Of a stretch of DNA of 34,458 nucleotides, positions 18,044-28,433 are shown piece by piece. A model generated the notes under the pieces. That model did no database searches. It saw only the letters and a program-made list of their open reading frames with translations, and was not told the DNA's origin. The position numbers and the translations under genes are program-made. Source of the stretch: an uncultured Bacilli bacterium. Lineage in GTDB: Bacteria > Bacillota_I > Bacilli_A > RF39 > UBA660. The stretch is taken from assembly GCA_947586655.1 (NCBI GenBank), contig CANPXR010000004.1, positions 1-34,458 of the forward strand, written 5' to 3'. The number at the start of each line of letters is the position of its first letter. Position 1 is the first letter of the stretch.

Positions 18044-19790
18044 GCTCCTTTCTTGATAATTGTGATAAAGCTATTTCTTTATAAACCTTGCATTTTTTAA
18101 GTAGTTCTTTATGATTTCCTATTCCAACTACCTTTCCCTTATCTAATACCACTATGTTATCAGCGTTAATAATGGTACCTACCCTTTGGGCAACAATTAT
18201 ACTTGTTGCTTCTTTTAGGTTTTTCTTTAACTCTTTTCTAAGTTCATAATCAGTTTTATAATCTAACGCGCTAAACGAGTCATCAAAGACAAATATTTCT
18301 GGATTTTTAGCAATTGCTCTTGCGATTGCGATCCTTTGCTTTTGTCCACCTGATATATTGGTACCTCCTGCTGCAACGTTAGATTCATACTTATTTGGCA
18401 TCTTTAAAATAAAATCATTTGCTTGGGCAATTACTGCAGCATCAGAGATTGCTTTTTTAGAAACTTTATTTTTACCATAACCTATGTTATAGTTAACGGA
18501 ACCATCAAACATAATGGCGCGTTGAGGAATATATCCTAATTTTTCGTGCAAAGCCTCTAGCTTATAATCCTTTACGTTTACCCCATCAATTAATATTTCC
18601 CCTTCGGTTACATCATAAAATCTCATTATTAAGTTTACGATCGTTGATTTACCACTACCAGTTGAACCAATTATGGCTAACGTATCACCTTTTTTGGCCT
18701 TAAACGAAATGTTTTTAAGAACGTATTCATTAGCGTCTGGATACTTAAATGACACGTTTTTAAATTCTATTTCTCCATAAGTTTTGGTATCACCTAGAAA
18801 ATTACCATCTTTTATTGGCTCATCTACATTTAATACCTCCGTAATACGACTAGCTGATACACTTGCTCTAGGATACATAATAAATATCATTGCAAGCATC
18901 AAAAACGACATTAAAACTTGCATCGCGTAGCTAGAAAAAACAACCATGTTACTAAATATTGTTAATCTATCAAACATACCTGCACCATTAATTAATGACA
19001 TACCAATAACGTAAATAGAAAGGGTTAAGAAATTCATTATTAAATACATCGAAGGTGACATAACAGACATAACTTTTTGGTTAAAAGTTTGGGTTTTAGT
19101 TAAGTCGTTATTTACCCTTTCAAACTTATTTTCCTGGTATTTTTCAGAGTTAAACGCTCTTATTACCCTAATACCATTTAAGTTTTCACGCGTAACACCA
19201 TTTATTCTATCAATTAATTTTTGAACTATTTTAAACCTTGGTAAAACCGTAACCATAAGAATTACTATTATGATAAGTAAAATAACAACCGCGGTAAGGG
19301 TTGCTAAACTCCATTGCCATCCCTTATCAAATATCTTAAAAATAGCCCATACGGCCGTAATGGGTGCCTTAATTAGCATTTGAAGTCCCATTGCAATAAA
19401 CATCTGAATGTTCGTTATATCATTGGTTGTTCTAGTTATTAAACTACTGGTTCTAAAGTGTTTCATTCTTTCCATACTAAAGCTTTGCACCTTTTCAAAC
19501 AGTGTTTTTCTAGTTCTTTTAGAAAAAGTAGCTGAAACATAAGAAACTAAGTACCCGACTAAAAACGCTGATATAAGGGAACCCAAAGCACAAGAAAGCA
19601 TGTAAGAGCCCTGTTTTAACACCTCACTTATTTTGGTGCCCTCAGTTTGTACTAACCTAGTTATTTCAGTCATGTAATCAGGTAGTTTTAAATCAAGCCA
19701 AACCTGAAATAATATTAACAAAACACAAATAAAAATCATAATAAAGTCTTTCTTTCTAAATTCCTTTATTAACCTTAACATAAATATCAT
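18030..19790 (-). CDS. ABC transporter ATP-binding/permease subunit (partner)
   Basis: Walker A GSTGSGKST, signature ISGGQKQRIAIARA, degenerate Walker B FVFDDSFSALD; 14-nt overlap with the downstream partner gene. Confidence 0.93.
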   Translation of the reverse strand: MIFMLRLIKEFRKKDFIMIFICVLLILFQVWLDLKLPDYMTEITRLVQTEGTKISEVLKQGSYMLSCALGSLISAFLVGYLVSYVSATFSKRTRKTLFEKVQSFSMERMKHFRTSSLITRTTNDITNIQMFIAMGLQMLIKAPITAVWAIFKIFDKGWQWSLATLTAVVILLIIIVILMVTVLPRFKIVQKLIDRINGVTRENLNGIRVIRAFNSEKYQENKFERVNNDLTKTQTFNQKVMSVMSPSMYLIMNFLTLSIYVIGMSLINGAGMFDRLTIFSNMVVFSSYAMQVLMSFLMLAMIFIMYPRASVSASRITEVLNVDEPIKDGNFLGDTKTYGEIEFKNVSFKYPDANEYVLKNISFKAKKGDTLAIIGSTGSGKSTIVNLIMRFYDVTEGEILIDGVNVKDYKLEALHEKLGYIPQRAIMFDGSVNYNIGYGKNKVSKKAISDAAVIAQANDFILKMPNKYESNVAAGGTNISGGQKQRIAIARAIAKNPEIFVFDDSFSALDYKTDYELRKELKKNLKEATSIIVAQRVGTIINADNIVVLDKGKVVGIGNHKELLKKCKVYKEIALSQLSRKELENE

Positions 19791-19795
19791 CCACC

Positions 19796-20233
19796 TTATT
19801 TTAAATTTTCTTCTAACTTATCAATTATTTTAAGCAAATAATCGGTTTCCTCTTTAGTAATGCCCCTTAAGAGATCATCCTCAAAATTCGCTATTTTTTG
19901 TGCTATCTCTTTATGTTTATTCAAACTATAGTCAGTTAATGCAACCTGTTTTTTTCTTGAGTCATTTTTACAGGCAACTCTTTTTATTAAGTTATTTTTT
20001 TCCATCGTACTTAAAATACCAGATATCGTAGAACGTCTTACTGATACTTCTTTTTCGATGCTACTTTGATAGATTACTTTATCTTTATTATCACATAAGT
20101 ACTTTAATATCCTAACTTGAGTGTTTGTTAGCTTAAGTTTATCTACGCCTTTAAAGATTTTTCTTTCTATCATGTTATCTAACTTTTTAATTTCAAACGC
20201 TATTTTTCTTTCTTTCATAATTTTCACCTTCAA
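19796..20233 (-). CDS. MarR-family transcriptional regulator
   Basis: Winged-helix region LTNTQVRILKYLCDNKDKVIYQSSIEKEVSVRRSTISGILSTMEKNNLIKRVACKNDSRKKQVALTDYS; first gene of the ABC operon. Confidence 0.9.
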   Translation of the reverse strand: MKVKIMKERKIAFEIKKLDNMIERKIFKGVDKLKLTNTQVRILKYLCDNKDKVIYQSSIEKEVSVRRSTISGILSTMEKNNLIKRVACKNDSRKKQVALTDYSLNKHKEIAQKIANFEDDLLRGITKEETDYLLKIIDKLEENLK

Positions 20234-20300
20234 ACCGCAAGGTAGCTAACAAAAATCATTTTATCAAACCATCCTAATATAGTCAATACATAATAAAAAA

Positions 20301-20322
20301 ACTAGAAACAAATGTTTCTAGT
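20301..20322 (-). terminator. Terminator of the SDR gene
   Basis: Perfect 10-bp stem ACTAGAAACA-tt-TGTTTCTAGT followed by TTTTTTT on the minus strand. Confidence 0.75.
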
Positions 20323-20335
20323 ATAGTTATTTTTA

Positions 20336-21124
20336 TTAAACTCCCATGGTTAAAGTCTCAGGTAAGGTTGACGCTCCGTCTATTACTATTCCTTGTCCAG
20401 TAATATAACTTGACTCATCGCACGCTAAAAACGCTGCTAGTTCACCCACTTCTAAAGTATTACCTAATCTTTTCATTGGAATAGCGCCCGCGATACCATC
20501 TATTACTTTTTGTGAGTTTTCTTTGTTAGATACCACCGCCATTTTTTCAACCATTGGTGTTAAAATGTAACCCGGTAATATTGCGTTTACCCTTATGTTA
20601 TTACTTACTAATTCTATCGCAAGTGATTTGGTAAAACCTAAAATAGCAGCCTTAGTTGTTGCGTAAGCAACTTCCCCAACGTCCGCAACCGAAACGCCAG
20701 TTACGCTAGATAAATTAATGATTGATGCTTTAGGTGCCTTTTTCATAAGTGGCAAAATATACTTAGTAACGTTCCAAGTTCCTTTTATGTTAATATCAAA
20801 ATGCTTATCCCTTAGTTCCAATGACATGTCTTCGAACTTTTCTAACATGCATATTCCTGCGTTATTAACCAGTATGTCTATCTTATCATACTTACTTTCT
20901 ATGTCTTTAGCTACCGCCTTAACCATCTCATCATCTCTTATGTCTACCTTATAACCAGTTACATCGTATCCTTGAGATTTTAAGTCACTTATTGTTTTAA
21001 CTATTTCATCCGCGTAGTCAAGAATTATAACCCTTGCTTTATACTTTAAAAAAACCTTTACTATTCCAAGACCATTACCCATTGCACCACCGGTTATAAC
21101 GGCGGTTTTCCCTTCTAATTTCAT
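20336..21124 (-). CDS. SDR-family oxidoreductase, UcpA-like
   Basis: TAVITGGAMGNGLG, NNAGICMLEKFEDM, YATTKAAILGFTKSLAIEL; C-terminal GASTLPETLTMGV resembles remembered E. coli UcpA. Confidence 0.88.
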   Translation of the reverse strand: MKLEGKTAVITGGAMGNGLGIVKVFLKYKARVIILDYADEIVKTISDLKSQGYDVTGYKVDIRDDEMVKAVAKDIESKYDKIDILVNNAGICMLEKFEDMSLELRDKHFDINIKGTWNVTKYILPLMKKAPKASIINLSSVTGVSVADVGEVAYATTKAAILGFTKSLAIELVSNNIRVNAILPGYILTPMVEKMAVVSNKENSQKVIDGIAGAIPMKRLGNTLEVGELAAFLACDESSYITGQGIVIDGASTLPETLTMGV

Positions 21125-21169
21125 AACGAATCCTCCTTATTCTTATAATTATTATAGCATCATCTAACG

Positions 21170-21195
21170 TAAACTAAACATTATTTTTTAGTTTA
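21170..21195. repeat. Inverted repeat in the divergent intergenic region
   Basis: TAAACTAAA-N8-TTTAGTTTA between divergent genes 20336..21124(-) and 21253..22824(+). Confidence 0.45.
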
Positions 21196-21252
21196 TTCTT
21201 TTATATCGTTTTAAAATATACTATAATTAAGATGTAATATAAGGAGTTAAAA

Positions 21253-22824
21253 ATGAAAAAAGAAAAAAACGAGAAAAAAGAAGAATTTATAATTTATAAA
21301 TACGAAGATGAAAAAGAAAAAAACGAAGAAAATAAAAAGATTTATGATAAGATTGCAAAAGTACAAAAGAAAAACGCTAAAATACTTAGTATCGCGGTAT
21401 TTCTTTATTGTTTTTCGGTAACTTATTTTTTTACAACGCTTGATTTTTTCATAGATAAGGAACAAGAAGTAGCATTGTTACTAACTACGCTTTTAATAGA
21501 TTTAGTAGCTAGCATATTAATTATATACTGTAATAAGAAAAAACCAAAAGAAGGAAGAATAATATATAAATATAAGGATGGAAAATCTTTTATACTTGCC
21601 TTGATTTTAAGTTTCTTAGGTGTCATAATTATCTTTTCAGGTCTTGATAACCTGCTTATGGTTTTTATTGGTTTAACTTTGCTAGACGTTTCAATTTCCT
21701 TAGACGTATACCACGATAAAACTGGTGGTAACATGAAACCAAACCTTCTAAAAGATTTCGTAATTTCATTTTTTGTTTGCATAATAGCCATTATAATTGG
21801 AAGCTTAATTAATCCTGACGTTAATAACGATGACTATTTATATGAATATTATAAGGCTTCAGACGTCGTTTACGATGAAATAGATAGGCCAGCATTAATT
21901 ACTAAAGGAAATAATTTGTGGTATATCTTTACTAATAGATATAAATCAAATCATTATGAACTATCAGTTAATAATAAACCAGAAAATCTAAACATAGTTT
22001 ATGAAATAGATGATGTTAAAATAACTAACGTCAACGCAAATGATAATTATGCCGTATGGAGTGAATATTCACCTGATAAATTAACGTATGCATATTATGA
22101 TAAAGAAGAAAATCAAACATACGAACTAATAAGTTTACCTTATAGTGAAAATGAGCCTCAAAAACTTAATGTAGAATTATATGACGATAAAATATATTAC
22201 GAAGTAATTGATTATCAAAACAATAACATATCCTTAATGGTGTATGATATTGTCTTAAACGAAACTAATACCCTTTATACGATTAATAACACCGATAAGG
22301 CTAATTTGGCGCTTAATACGATAAGAGTTGAAGAAAATAATTTAATGATGGCAATATGTTATAATGGAGTCCTTCAAATAATACACTTCGACTTAAATAA
22401 ATACATGGATAAAAATTATAAGCCAACGGTTATAAATACTAAGATATATTATGTCATACCACTTGGTATCTCCTATGACAACGGAAAATACGCATTATAT
22501 TACGCAGATAAAGAAAAAAAAGAAATTGTAATTATTAATAAAGAAGGAAAAGTAATTAATAATAAAAATACGTTTAAGAATAATAACTACGTCTTTTATG
22601 AAAAAATAAAGTTAAAAGACGAAAAACTATACTACGTTAATTATGAACATGATGATAAAATGAGTGCTCGCGATTTCAAATTGGTTATTCATGATCTAAA
22701 AAATAAACATAAAAGTGAAGTTAAAAACATATTTGATTTTTACCTTGATAAAAAAAATATCTATGGTTTGGGTTATTATAAAAATAAACTTAAAAACGTA
22801 AGGTTATATAAGATAAATAATTAA
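21253..22824 (+). CDS. Uncharacterised membrane protein with charged N-terminus, several TM helices and large hydrophilic C-terminal domain
   Basis: SD aaggag before ATG; hydrophobic segments in aa ~45-190; C-terminal ~330 aa with repeated short beta-like motifs (LWYIFTN, YAVWSEYS, KIYYEVIDY, KIYYVIPLGISYDNGKYALYYAD, KLYYVNYEHD). Confidence 0.8.
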   Translation: MKKEKNEKKEEFIIYKYEDEKEKNEENKKIYDKIAKVQKKNAKILSIAVFLYCFSVTYFFTTLDFFIDKEQEVALLLTTLLIDLVASILIIYCNKKKPKEGRIIYKYKDGKSFILALILSFLGVIIIFSGLDNLLMVFIGLTLLDVSISLDVYHDKTGGNMKPNLLKDFVISFFVCIIAIIIGSLINPDVNNDDYLYEYYKASDVVYDEIDRPALITKGNNLWYIFTNRYKSNHYELSVNNKPENLNIVYEIDDVKITNVNANDNYAVWSEYSPDKLTYAYYDKEENQTYELISLPYSENEPQKLNVELYDDKIYYEVIDYQNNNISLMVYDIVLNETNTLYTINNTDKANLALNTIRVEENNLMMAICYNGVLQIIHFDLNKYMDKNYKPTVINTKIYYVIPLGISYDNGKYALYYADKEKKEIVIINKEGKVINNKNTFKNNNYVFYEKIKLKDEKLYYVNYEHDDKMSARDFKLVIHDLKNKHKSEVKNIFDFYLDKKNIYGLGYYKNKLKNVRLYKINN

Positions 22825-22862
22825 AAAGCTCTTGCTAAAAAAACTAGCAAAAGCTTTTTTAA
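22824..22862. terminator. Bidirectional terminator between convergent genes
   Basis: AAAAGCTCTTGCTA-aaaaaac-TAGCAAAAGCTTTTTT, with A/T tracts on both sides. Confidence 0.75.
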
Positions 22863-22865
22863 TAC

Positions 22866-24128
22866 TTAACGTAAAGATAAAACGCATACGCACTCAACGT
22901 GATTGGTATTAGGAAACATATCAATAGGAATTATCTTTTTTACCTCATAAACGTTACTTAAGTAATTTAAGTCCCTAGCCATGGTAACTGGGTTACAAGA
23001 AATATAAACCATTTTTTTAGGGGCCATTTTTTTAATTATTGCAATCGCATCACGGCTCATTCCCTTTCTTGGGGGATCTACGAAAATAACGTCTATTTTT
23101 TCTTTTATTTTACTAATTTCTTTCGTGGCATCACCACATATAAACTTAACGTTGGAAACGTTATTTATCCTAGCATTACAGTTAGCATCAATAACCGCGT
23201 CATCAACTATTTCTATACCTATTACTTTTTTTACGCAAGAAGAAACAATACAAGAAATAGTTCCGGTACCACAGTAAAGGTCTAAAACCACGTCGCTTTT
23301 TGAAAGCTTAGCTTCTTTTATGGCTACCTCGTACAGTTTATCAACCATAGATCCGTTTACCTGAAAAAAAGAATTTGAAGAGCAATTAAACATTAACCCA
23401 TTAGAAATTTGGGAAATATATCCGTTACCATAAACTACTTTACCATTAAAAATTATTGTTTTTAGATTAGAAACGTTTGAGATTAAATAAGTCTTTATCT
23501 TTTCATCTTGTTTATCGGTTGAATAAACATCTATTAATATTTCATTCATTGCGTTACCATGCTTTATGGTAACTTGTTTTATACTATTATTATTATTTTT
23601 TATGTATTCTCTAATAACTGTTAAGGTATCACTTATTTCTTTTTCTAATAACATACAATACTTAACATCTACTAATTGGTAAGTACCATTAACATAAAAT
23701 CCAATTTTATCTTCTTCAACCTTAAAAGATGCTTTATTACGGTAGTTTTCATTTTTAAAAGATGGTAACACGTCGTTTACTTTGACGTTAATTTTACCAA
23801 TTTTACTTATGGCTGTTTGAACCTTTTGGCGTTTAAACTCTAGGTTTTTTATATCATTTTGGTGCCTTAAATCACATCCCCCACACTCGTTATAATAAGG
23901 GCACTTTGACACAATTCTATCCGGGGATGATTCTTGTATTTCAATTAGTTTTCCCCTCGCAAAGTTTTTTTTGATTTCAGTTATTCTAAATCTTATTTTT
24001 TCACCAACTAAGGTCTTTGGAACAAAAACGGTAATGCCCTTTACCTTACAAACACCAGAACCTTCGTTTTCTAAAGATATCACTTCTGCTTCACACACGT
24101 CATCTATTTTAATTGGCATTAAACCCAT
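22866..24128 (-). CDS. 23S rRNA (uracil-C5)-methyltransferase RlmD/RumA family
   Basis: TRAM domain, 4Fe-4S cysteines CPYYNECGGCDLRH, VLDLYCGTGTISCIV, VDPPRKGMSRDAI, YISCNPVTMARDL. Track start at 24233 overlaps the upstream gene; MGLMPIKIDDV (24128) or MPIKIDDV (24119) is more plausible. Confidence 0.92.
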   Translation of the reverse strand: MGLMPIKIDDVCEAEVISLENEGSGVCKVKGITVFVPKTLVGEKIRFRITEIKKNFARGKLIEIQESSPDRIVSKCPYYNECGGCDLRHQNDIKNLEFKRQKVQTAISKIGKINVKVNDVLPSFKNENYRNKASFKVEEDKIGFYVNGTYQLVDVKYCMLLEKEISDTLTVIREYIKNNNNSIKQVTIKHGNAMNEILIDVYSTDKQDEKIKTYLISNVSNLKTIIFNGKVVYGNGYISQISNGLMFNCSSNSFFQVNGSMVDKLYEVAIKEAKLSKSDVVLDLYCGTGTISCIVSSCVKKVIGIEIVDDAVIDANCNARINNVSNVKFICGDATKEISKIKEKIDVIFVDPPRKGMSRDAIAIIKKMAPKKMVYISCNPVTMARDLNYLSNVYEVKKIIPIDMFPNTNHVECVCVLSLR

Positions 24129-24198
24129 TACCATCACCCACTTAATTATAAAATAATAAGTACTTAATTTCAAATAAAAAAAGAGTTTTTGTAAACCC

Positions 24199-24849
24199 TT
24201 AAATTTTCTTAACCATGCCCTTACTTTCATCATAATTTATAACGCGGGTAGCTTTTTCATCATCGAATTTGCCACCATACTGCATGGAATAACTAGAAAG
24301 TAAAGAAGTCATTTTACTTTTAAAACGTTTGTCATATTTCTTAGATATTTTTTTTGAATATACCTCTATTGGATAAGCAAACGTTCTACCACATAATAAA
24401 TTATCAAGGTCGTTTACCCCTACTTCATAAACATCTTGTAAAGTTACTTTTGTATCATTAACTCTATGATAATCTAGTGATTTTGATAAAACGGTTCTTA
24501 AAACAACAAAAGATGTATCTTGGGTTTTAAAAACAAAGTCAGCATAAAACTCATCAAAACAAGGATTAAAAACAACAAATAACAAATTATTCACGTTAAA
24601 ATAATTAGTTTTTGTTATCAAACTAAACTTATATAGGCCTTCACCATTATAGATGATATCTATTTTCTTACGAATTTTTTCCCTTCTTTGTGAATGATTA
24701 TTAGCCGTAAAATTAAGCCCACATAAGCTATCAATAGTAGGTGGATCTATCCAAAAATAGATGGTTTCATTGTTACTAAGTATGAATTTACGTGTATCCT
24801 TTATATTAAATTCTCTTAATTTTTTAAATATTTCGCCTTGATTTTTCAT
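24199..24849 (-). CDS. Uncharacterised protein (216 aa)
   Basis: Intact ORF with SD aaggagaagtaac; no family recognised. Confidence 0.7.
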   Translation of the reverse strand: MKNQGEIFKKLREFNIKDTRKFILSNNETIYFWIDPPTIDSLCGLNFTANNHSQRREKIRKKIDIIYNGEGLYKFSLITKTNYFNVNNLLFVVFNPCFDEFYADFVFKTQDTSFVVLRTVLSKSLDYHRVNDTKVTLQDVYEVGVNDLDNLLCGRTFAYPIEVYSKKISKKYDKRFKSKMTSLLSSYSMQYGGKFDDEKATRVINYDESKGMVKKI

Positions 24850-24904
24850 GTTACTTCTCCTTAAAATTGATTAGTATGATAACATAAAACTAAAAATATG
24901 TCTA

Positions 24905-27900
24905 TTATTTTAAAGACATATTTTTATAAAACTCAAATCTTTTCTTAGCTTCTTCTTTATTTTGGTTTAAAAGTAAATTAGCCTTACTCTCGTTAACGGT
25001 TTTAAGCATCGCGTACCTATTTTCATTTTCTAATAGCTCGTCATACTTATCAAAATCAGGATTTTTATAATCTAACGTTAACTTAGCATCCTTTGGATTA
25101 TACCTAAAAATCGGAAAATATCCACTTTCAACGGCTAATTTTTCTTCGTTTATACTATTTTGCATTCCAGATTTTATACCATGTGTAATACAAGGAGCAT
25201 AAGCAATTACGATTGATGGTCCATCATATGAAGCTGCCTCAGATAAGGCGTTTATGGCTTGCTGCATGTTTCCTCCAAGACTTATACTTGCTACGTAAAC
25301 GTTTTCGTATGACATAAAAATTCTAGCTAAATCTTTTTTCTTACCAACCTTACCAACTGATGAAAACTTAGCTATCGCACCACTTCTAGTTGACTTTGAA
25401 GCTTGACCTCCAGTATTTGAATAAACCTCAGTATCCAAAACTAATACGTTTACGTTTTTACCACTTGCTAAAACGTGATCTAATCCACCATAACCAATGT
25501 CATAAGCCCAACCATCTCCTCCAACAATCCAAACGGTCTTAGGCATTATGTACTCTTTAATTCTTTCTAGCTGCATTTGCTCTTTATAATCAAAGTTATT
25601 CATTAAGTTTAAAGAAGCTTCATAATTAGATGGATTACTTAACCACTCATCCGCTAAAAGTCTATTATTATAAGATAAATCAGAATTAGATAAAATATCT
25701 TTTATTCTCTCTTTAAATAACTCATTTGATGCGATTATTCCAAGTCCAAACTCGGCGTTATCTTCAAATAATGAGTTAGCCCATGAAACTGCGTATGGCA
25801 TGGAAGGCTGTGAACCGCCATAAATAGAAGAACAACCAGTTGCGTTTGCAATAACTAAACTATTACCAAAAAGTTGCGTTAATAATTTTAAATATGGTGT
25901 TTGTCCACATCCCGCACAAGCCAAAGAAAACTCAAACAATGGTTTTTTAAATTGAGATCCCCTTATGGTTGTTTTAGGCAATAAGTTTTTATCAAGCTTT
26001 TGCTCATCATCAAATAACAAGGTAGGATCCTTTTTATCCTTCATTAGCGCGTCTTTCATCTTGATGGCTTTTTTTACCGCAGGACAGACGCTAGCACATA
26101 CACCACAACCAGTACAATCCTTATCTGATATGGCCATGTAAAAATATAAATCTTCCTTTGATTTATAAGGAATTACCTTACCACCTAAACCATATTTTAA
26201 AACTTCTTCTTTAGTAAGTACGAATGGTCTTATTACTCCGTGTGGGCAAGCTAAAGAACACATGTTACACTCTATGCAATTTTCACTTAACCAGCATGGT
26301 AACATCTCAGCTATATCTCGTTTTTCATACTTAGTAGTTGAAGGACTAAATGATCCGTCCCTATGACTTATAAAATCCTTTACCGTAAGCGAATTCCCCT
26401 CTAATTTTGAAACGTAATTAAAGACCTTATCATCACATAATTTTACGTCGCCTTGGGTTTCATCGCTACCTACTTCATCAATTATAATTTCATTTAAAGC
26501 ATCATCAACCATGTCTACCGCGTTTAAATTAGCAGTAACTATATCATTACCCTTCTTAGCAAAACGTTTTTTTATTTGATCTTTTATCTTATATTTAATT
26601 TGCTCATAATTAACAAGGCTACCAATCTTAAATATAACGGTTTCGATAATTGCAGATATCTTGTTATTAATGTTATTTTCCCTTGCTATTTTAAAGGCGT
26701 CTATTACGTAAAACTTGATGTTATTATCCTTTATGTAGTTCTTAACATCATTAGGTAAAAATTTAAGTAATAACTCTTTAGTCTTAGAAGTAACAAGAAC
26801 AAAAGTACCGTTTTTCTTTAATTTATTAATTACGTCATACCTAAGTAAATACGAATCTTTGGTAACAACTAAAATATCCGTTTTATCAACGTAATAAGTA
26901 CTATTAATATCATTTTTAGAAACCCTAAGGTGAGATTTAGTTACACCCCCAGATTTTTTTGAATCATACTCAAAGTAACCTTGTACGAACGCATCCGTAA
27001 AATTACCTAATATCGTTATAAGATCCTTTGATGCACTAACCATTCCATCAGAACCATAACCATAAACCAAAATTGATCTTACCCCATGGTTTTTTATTTT
27101 ATACGGTAAAACCTTAATACTTCTATTGGTTAAGTCATCTTCTATTCCAACGGTAAAGGAAGAAAACGCATCCTTGTCATCTAAAAAATCATAAACTGCT
27201 TTTATCATACTAGGAGTTGTATTCTTACCAGATAATCCGTATCTTCCCCCTATTATCTTAGGAGTTATGTCATAATTAGAAAACGCCTTGCAAACGTCAA
27301 GATAAAGTGGTTCTCCACTAGAACCCGCTTCCTTGGTACGATCTAACACCGCGATTTTTTGCACCGTCTTTGGAATAACTTCAAGGAAATACTTTTCACT
27401 AAAAGGTCTATACAAATGCACCTCAACTAACCCAATTTCACTTTCTTCGTTATCTATAACTTCTTTTATGGTGTCACAAACAGATCCCATGGCAACGATT
27501 ATTTTACTTGCGTTTTTACTACCATAATAATTAAATGGTTTGTAGTTCTTACCAGTAAGAGTGTTTATTTTATTCATATAATCGTTAACGACATCAGGAA
27601 CCTCATCGTACAAAACGTTTCTTGCCTCAGTATTTTGAAAATATATGTCATCATTCTCGGTGGTTCCCCTAATTACCGTTTTTGATAACATACTATTATT
27701 TTTAAAATCATTAAGAGCCTTACGATCAATTAAGTACTTTAGGTCTGCTCCATCTAATACCTCTATTTTCTTAAGCTCATGACTAGTTCTAAAGCCATCA
27801 AAAAAATTAACAAAAGGCACTTTACCCCTTAAAGAAGAAAGATATGATACCGCCGTTAAGTTCATAACGTCTTGAACGTTTGATGAAGCTAGCATAGCAA

Positions 27901-28309
27901 AACCCGTTTGTCTTACGGCGTAAACGTCCTGATGGTCTCCCATAATGCTAAGGGCATGGGTTGCAATGCTTCTTGCTGCAACGTTTATAACGCAAGGTAA
28001 ACATTCACCCGCTATCTTATACATACTTGGAATCATTAAAAGTAAACCTTGAGACGCCGTATAAGTAGTTGCAAGGGTTCCAGCCTGTAAAGCACCATGT
28101 ACCAATGCGATTGCTCCAGCTTCGCTTTGCATTTCGATTACCTTAACCGGACTACCATATAAATTATTAAATCCCTTACCTGATAATTCATCCACCTTTT
28201 CAGCCATGGTTGAAGCTGGGGTTATTGGATATATTCCAGCGAGCTCACTAAATAAATAAGAAATATAGCTGCACGCTTCATTACCGTCCATAACTTTATA
28301 TTTTTTCAT
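24905..28309 (-). CDS. nifJ: Pyruvate:ferredoxin (flavodoxin) oxidoreductase
   Basis: MDGNEACSYISYLFSELAGIYPITPASTMAEKVDE; ferredoxin domain CIECNMCSLACPHGVIRP / CTGCGVCASVCPAVKKAI; TPP domain CAGCGQTPYLKLLTQLFG, GGDGWAYDIGYGGLDHVLASG, VYSNTGGQASKST. Confidence 0.97.
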   Translation of the reverse strand: MKKYKVMDGNEACSYISYLFSELAGIYPITPASTMAEKVDELSGKGFNNLYGSPVKVIEMQSEAGAIALVHGALQAGTLATTYTASQGLLLMIPSMYKIAGECLPCVINVAARSIATHALSIMGDHQDVYAVRQTGFAMLASSNVQDVMNLTAVSYLSSLRGKVPFVNFFDGFRTSHELKKIEVLDGADLKYLIDRKALNDFKNNSMLSKTVIRGTTENDDIYFQNTEARNVLYDEVPDVVNDYMNKINTLTGKNYKPFNYYGSKNASKIIVAMGSVCDTIKEVIDNEESEIGLVEVHLYRPFSEKYFLEVIPKTVQKIAVLDRTKEAGSSGEPLYLDVCKAFSNYDITPKIIGGRYGLSGKNTTPSMIKAVYDFLDDKDAFSSFTVGIEDDLTNRSIKVLPYKIKNHGVRSILVYGYGSDGMVSASKDLITILGNFTDAFVQGYFEYDSKKSGGVTKSHLRVSKNDINSTYYVDKTDILVVTKDSYLLRYDVINKLKKNGTFVLVTSKTKELLLKFLPNDVKNYIKDNNIKFYVIDAFKIARENNINNKISAIIETVIFKIGSLVNYEQIKYKIKDQIKKRFAKKGNDIVTANLNAVDMVDDALNEIIIDEVGSDETQGDVKLCDDKVFNYVSKLEGNSLTVKDFISHRDGSFSPSTTKYEKRDIAEMLPCWLSENCIECNMCSLACPHGVIRPFVLTKEEVLKYGLGGKVIPYKSKEDLYFYMAISDKDCTGCGVCASVCPAVKKAIKMKDALMKDKKDPTLLFDDEQKLDKNLLPKTTIRGSQFKKPLFEFSLACAGCGQTPYLKLLTQLFGNSLVIANATGCSSIYGGSQPSMPYAVSWANSLFEDNAEFGLGIIASNELFKERIKDILSNSDLSYNNRLLADEWLSNPSNYEASLNLMNNFDYKEQMQLERIKEYIMPKTVWIVGGDGWAYDIGYGGLDHVLASGKNVNVLVLDTEVYSNTGGQASKSTRSGAIAKFSSVGKVGKKKDLARIFMSYENVYVASISLGGNMQQAINALSEAASYDGPSIVIAYAPCITHGIKSGMQNSINEEKLAVESGYFPIFRYNPKDAKLTLDYKNPDFDKYDELLENENRYAMLKTVNESKANLLLNQNKEEAKKRFEFYKNMSLK

Positions 28310-28380
28310 AAATCCACCTTCTATAATGTTAATTATAATATAATTTTAAGCTTTAAACAAGCAATACGTAGAAAGAAAAA

Positions 28381-28409
28381 TTGTCAAATTGATTCTAATA
28401 TGATAAAAT
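28381..28409 (+). promoter_or_regulatory. Putative promoter TTGTCA-N17-TAAAAT
   Basis: Consensus-like hexamers with 17-nt spacing, followed by SD aaggag (28418-28423) and ATG at 28434. Confidence 0.65.
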
Positions 28410-28433
28410 ATGCTTCTAAGGAGAAGTATTTAA

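Noticed and set aside
15665-20233. marR-ABC-ABC operon as a novel system
   Set aside because: A common heterodimeric exporter arrangement; only the extracytoplasmic insertion is kept as a finding.
21247-21791. Minus ORFs 21247..21465 and 21423..21791
   Set aside because: Antisense to the well-initiated + strand membrane-protein gene; the first is F/V low-complexity complementary to K/E codons.
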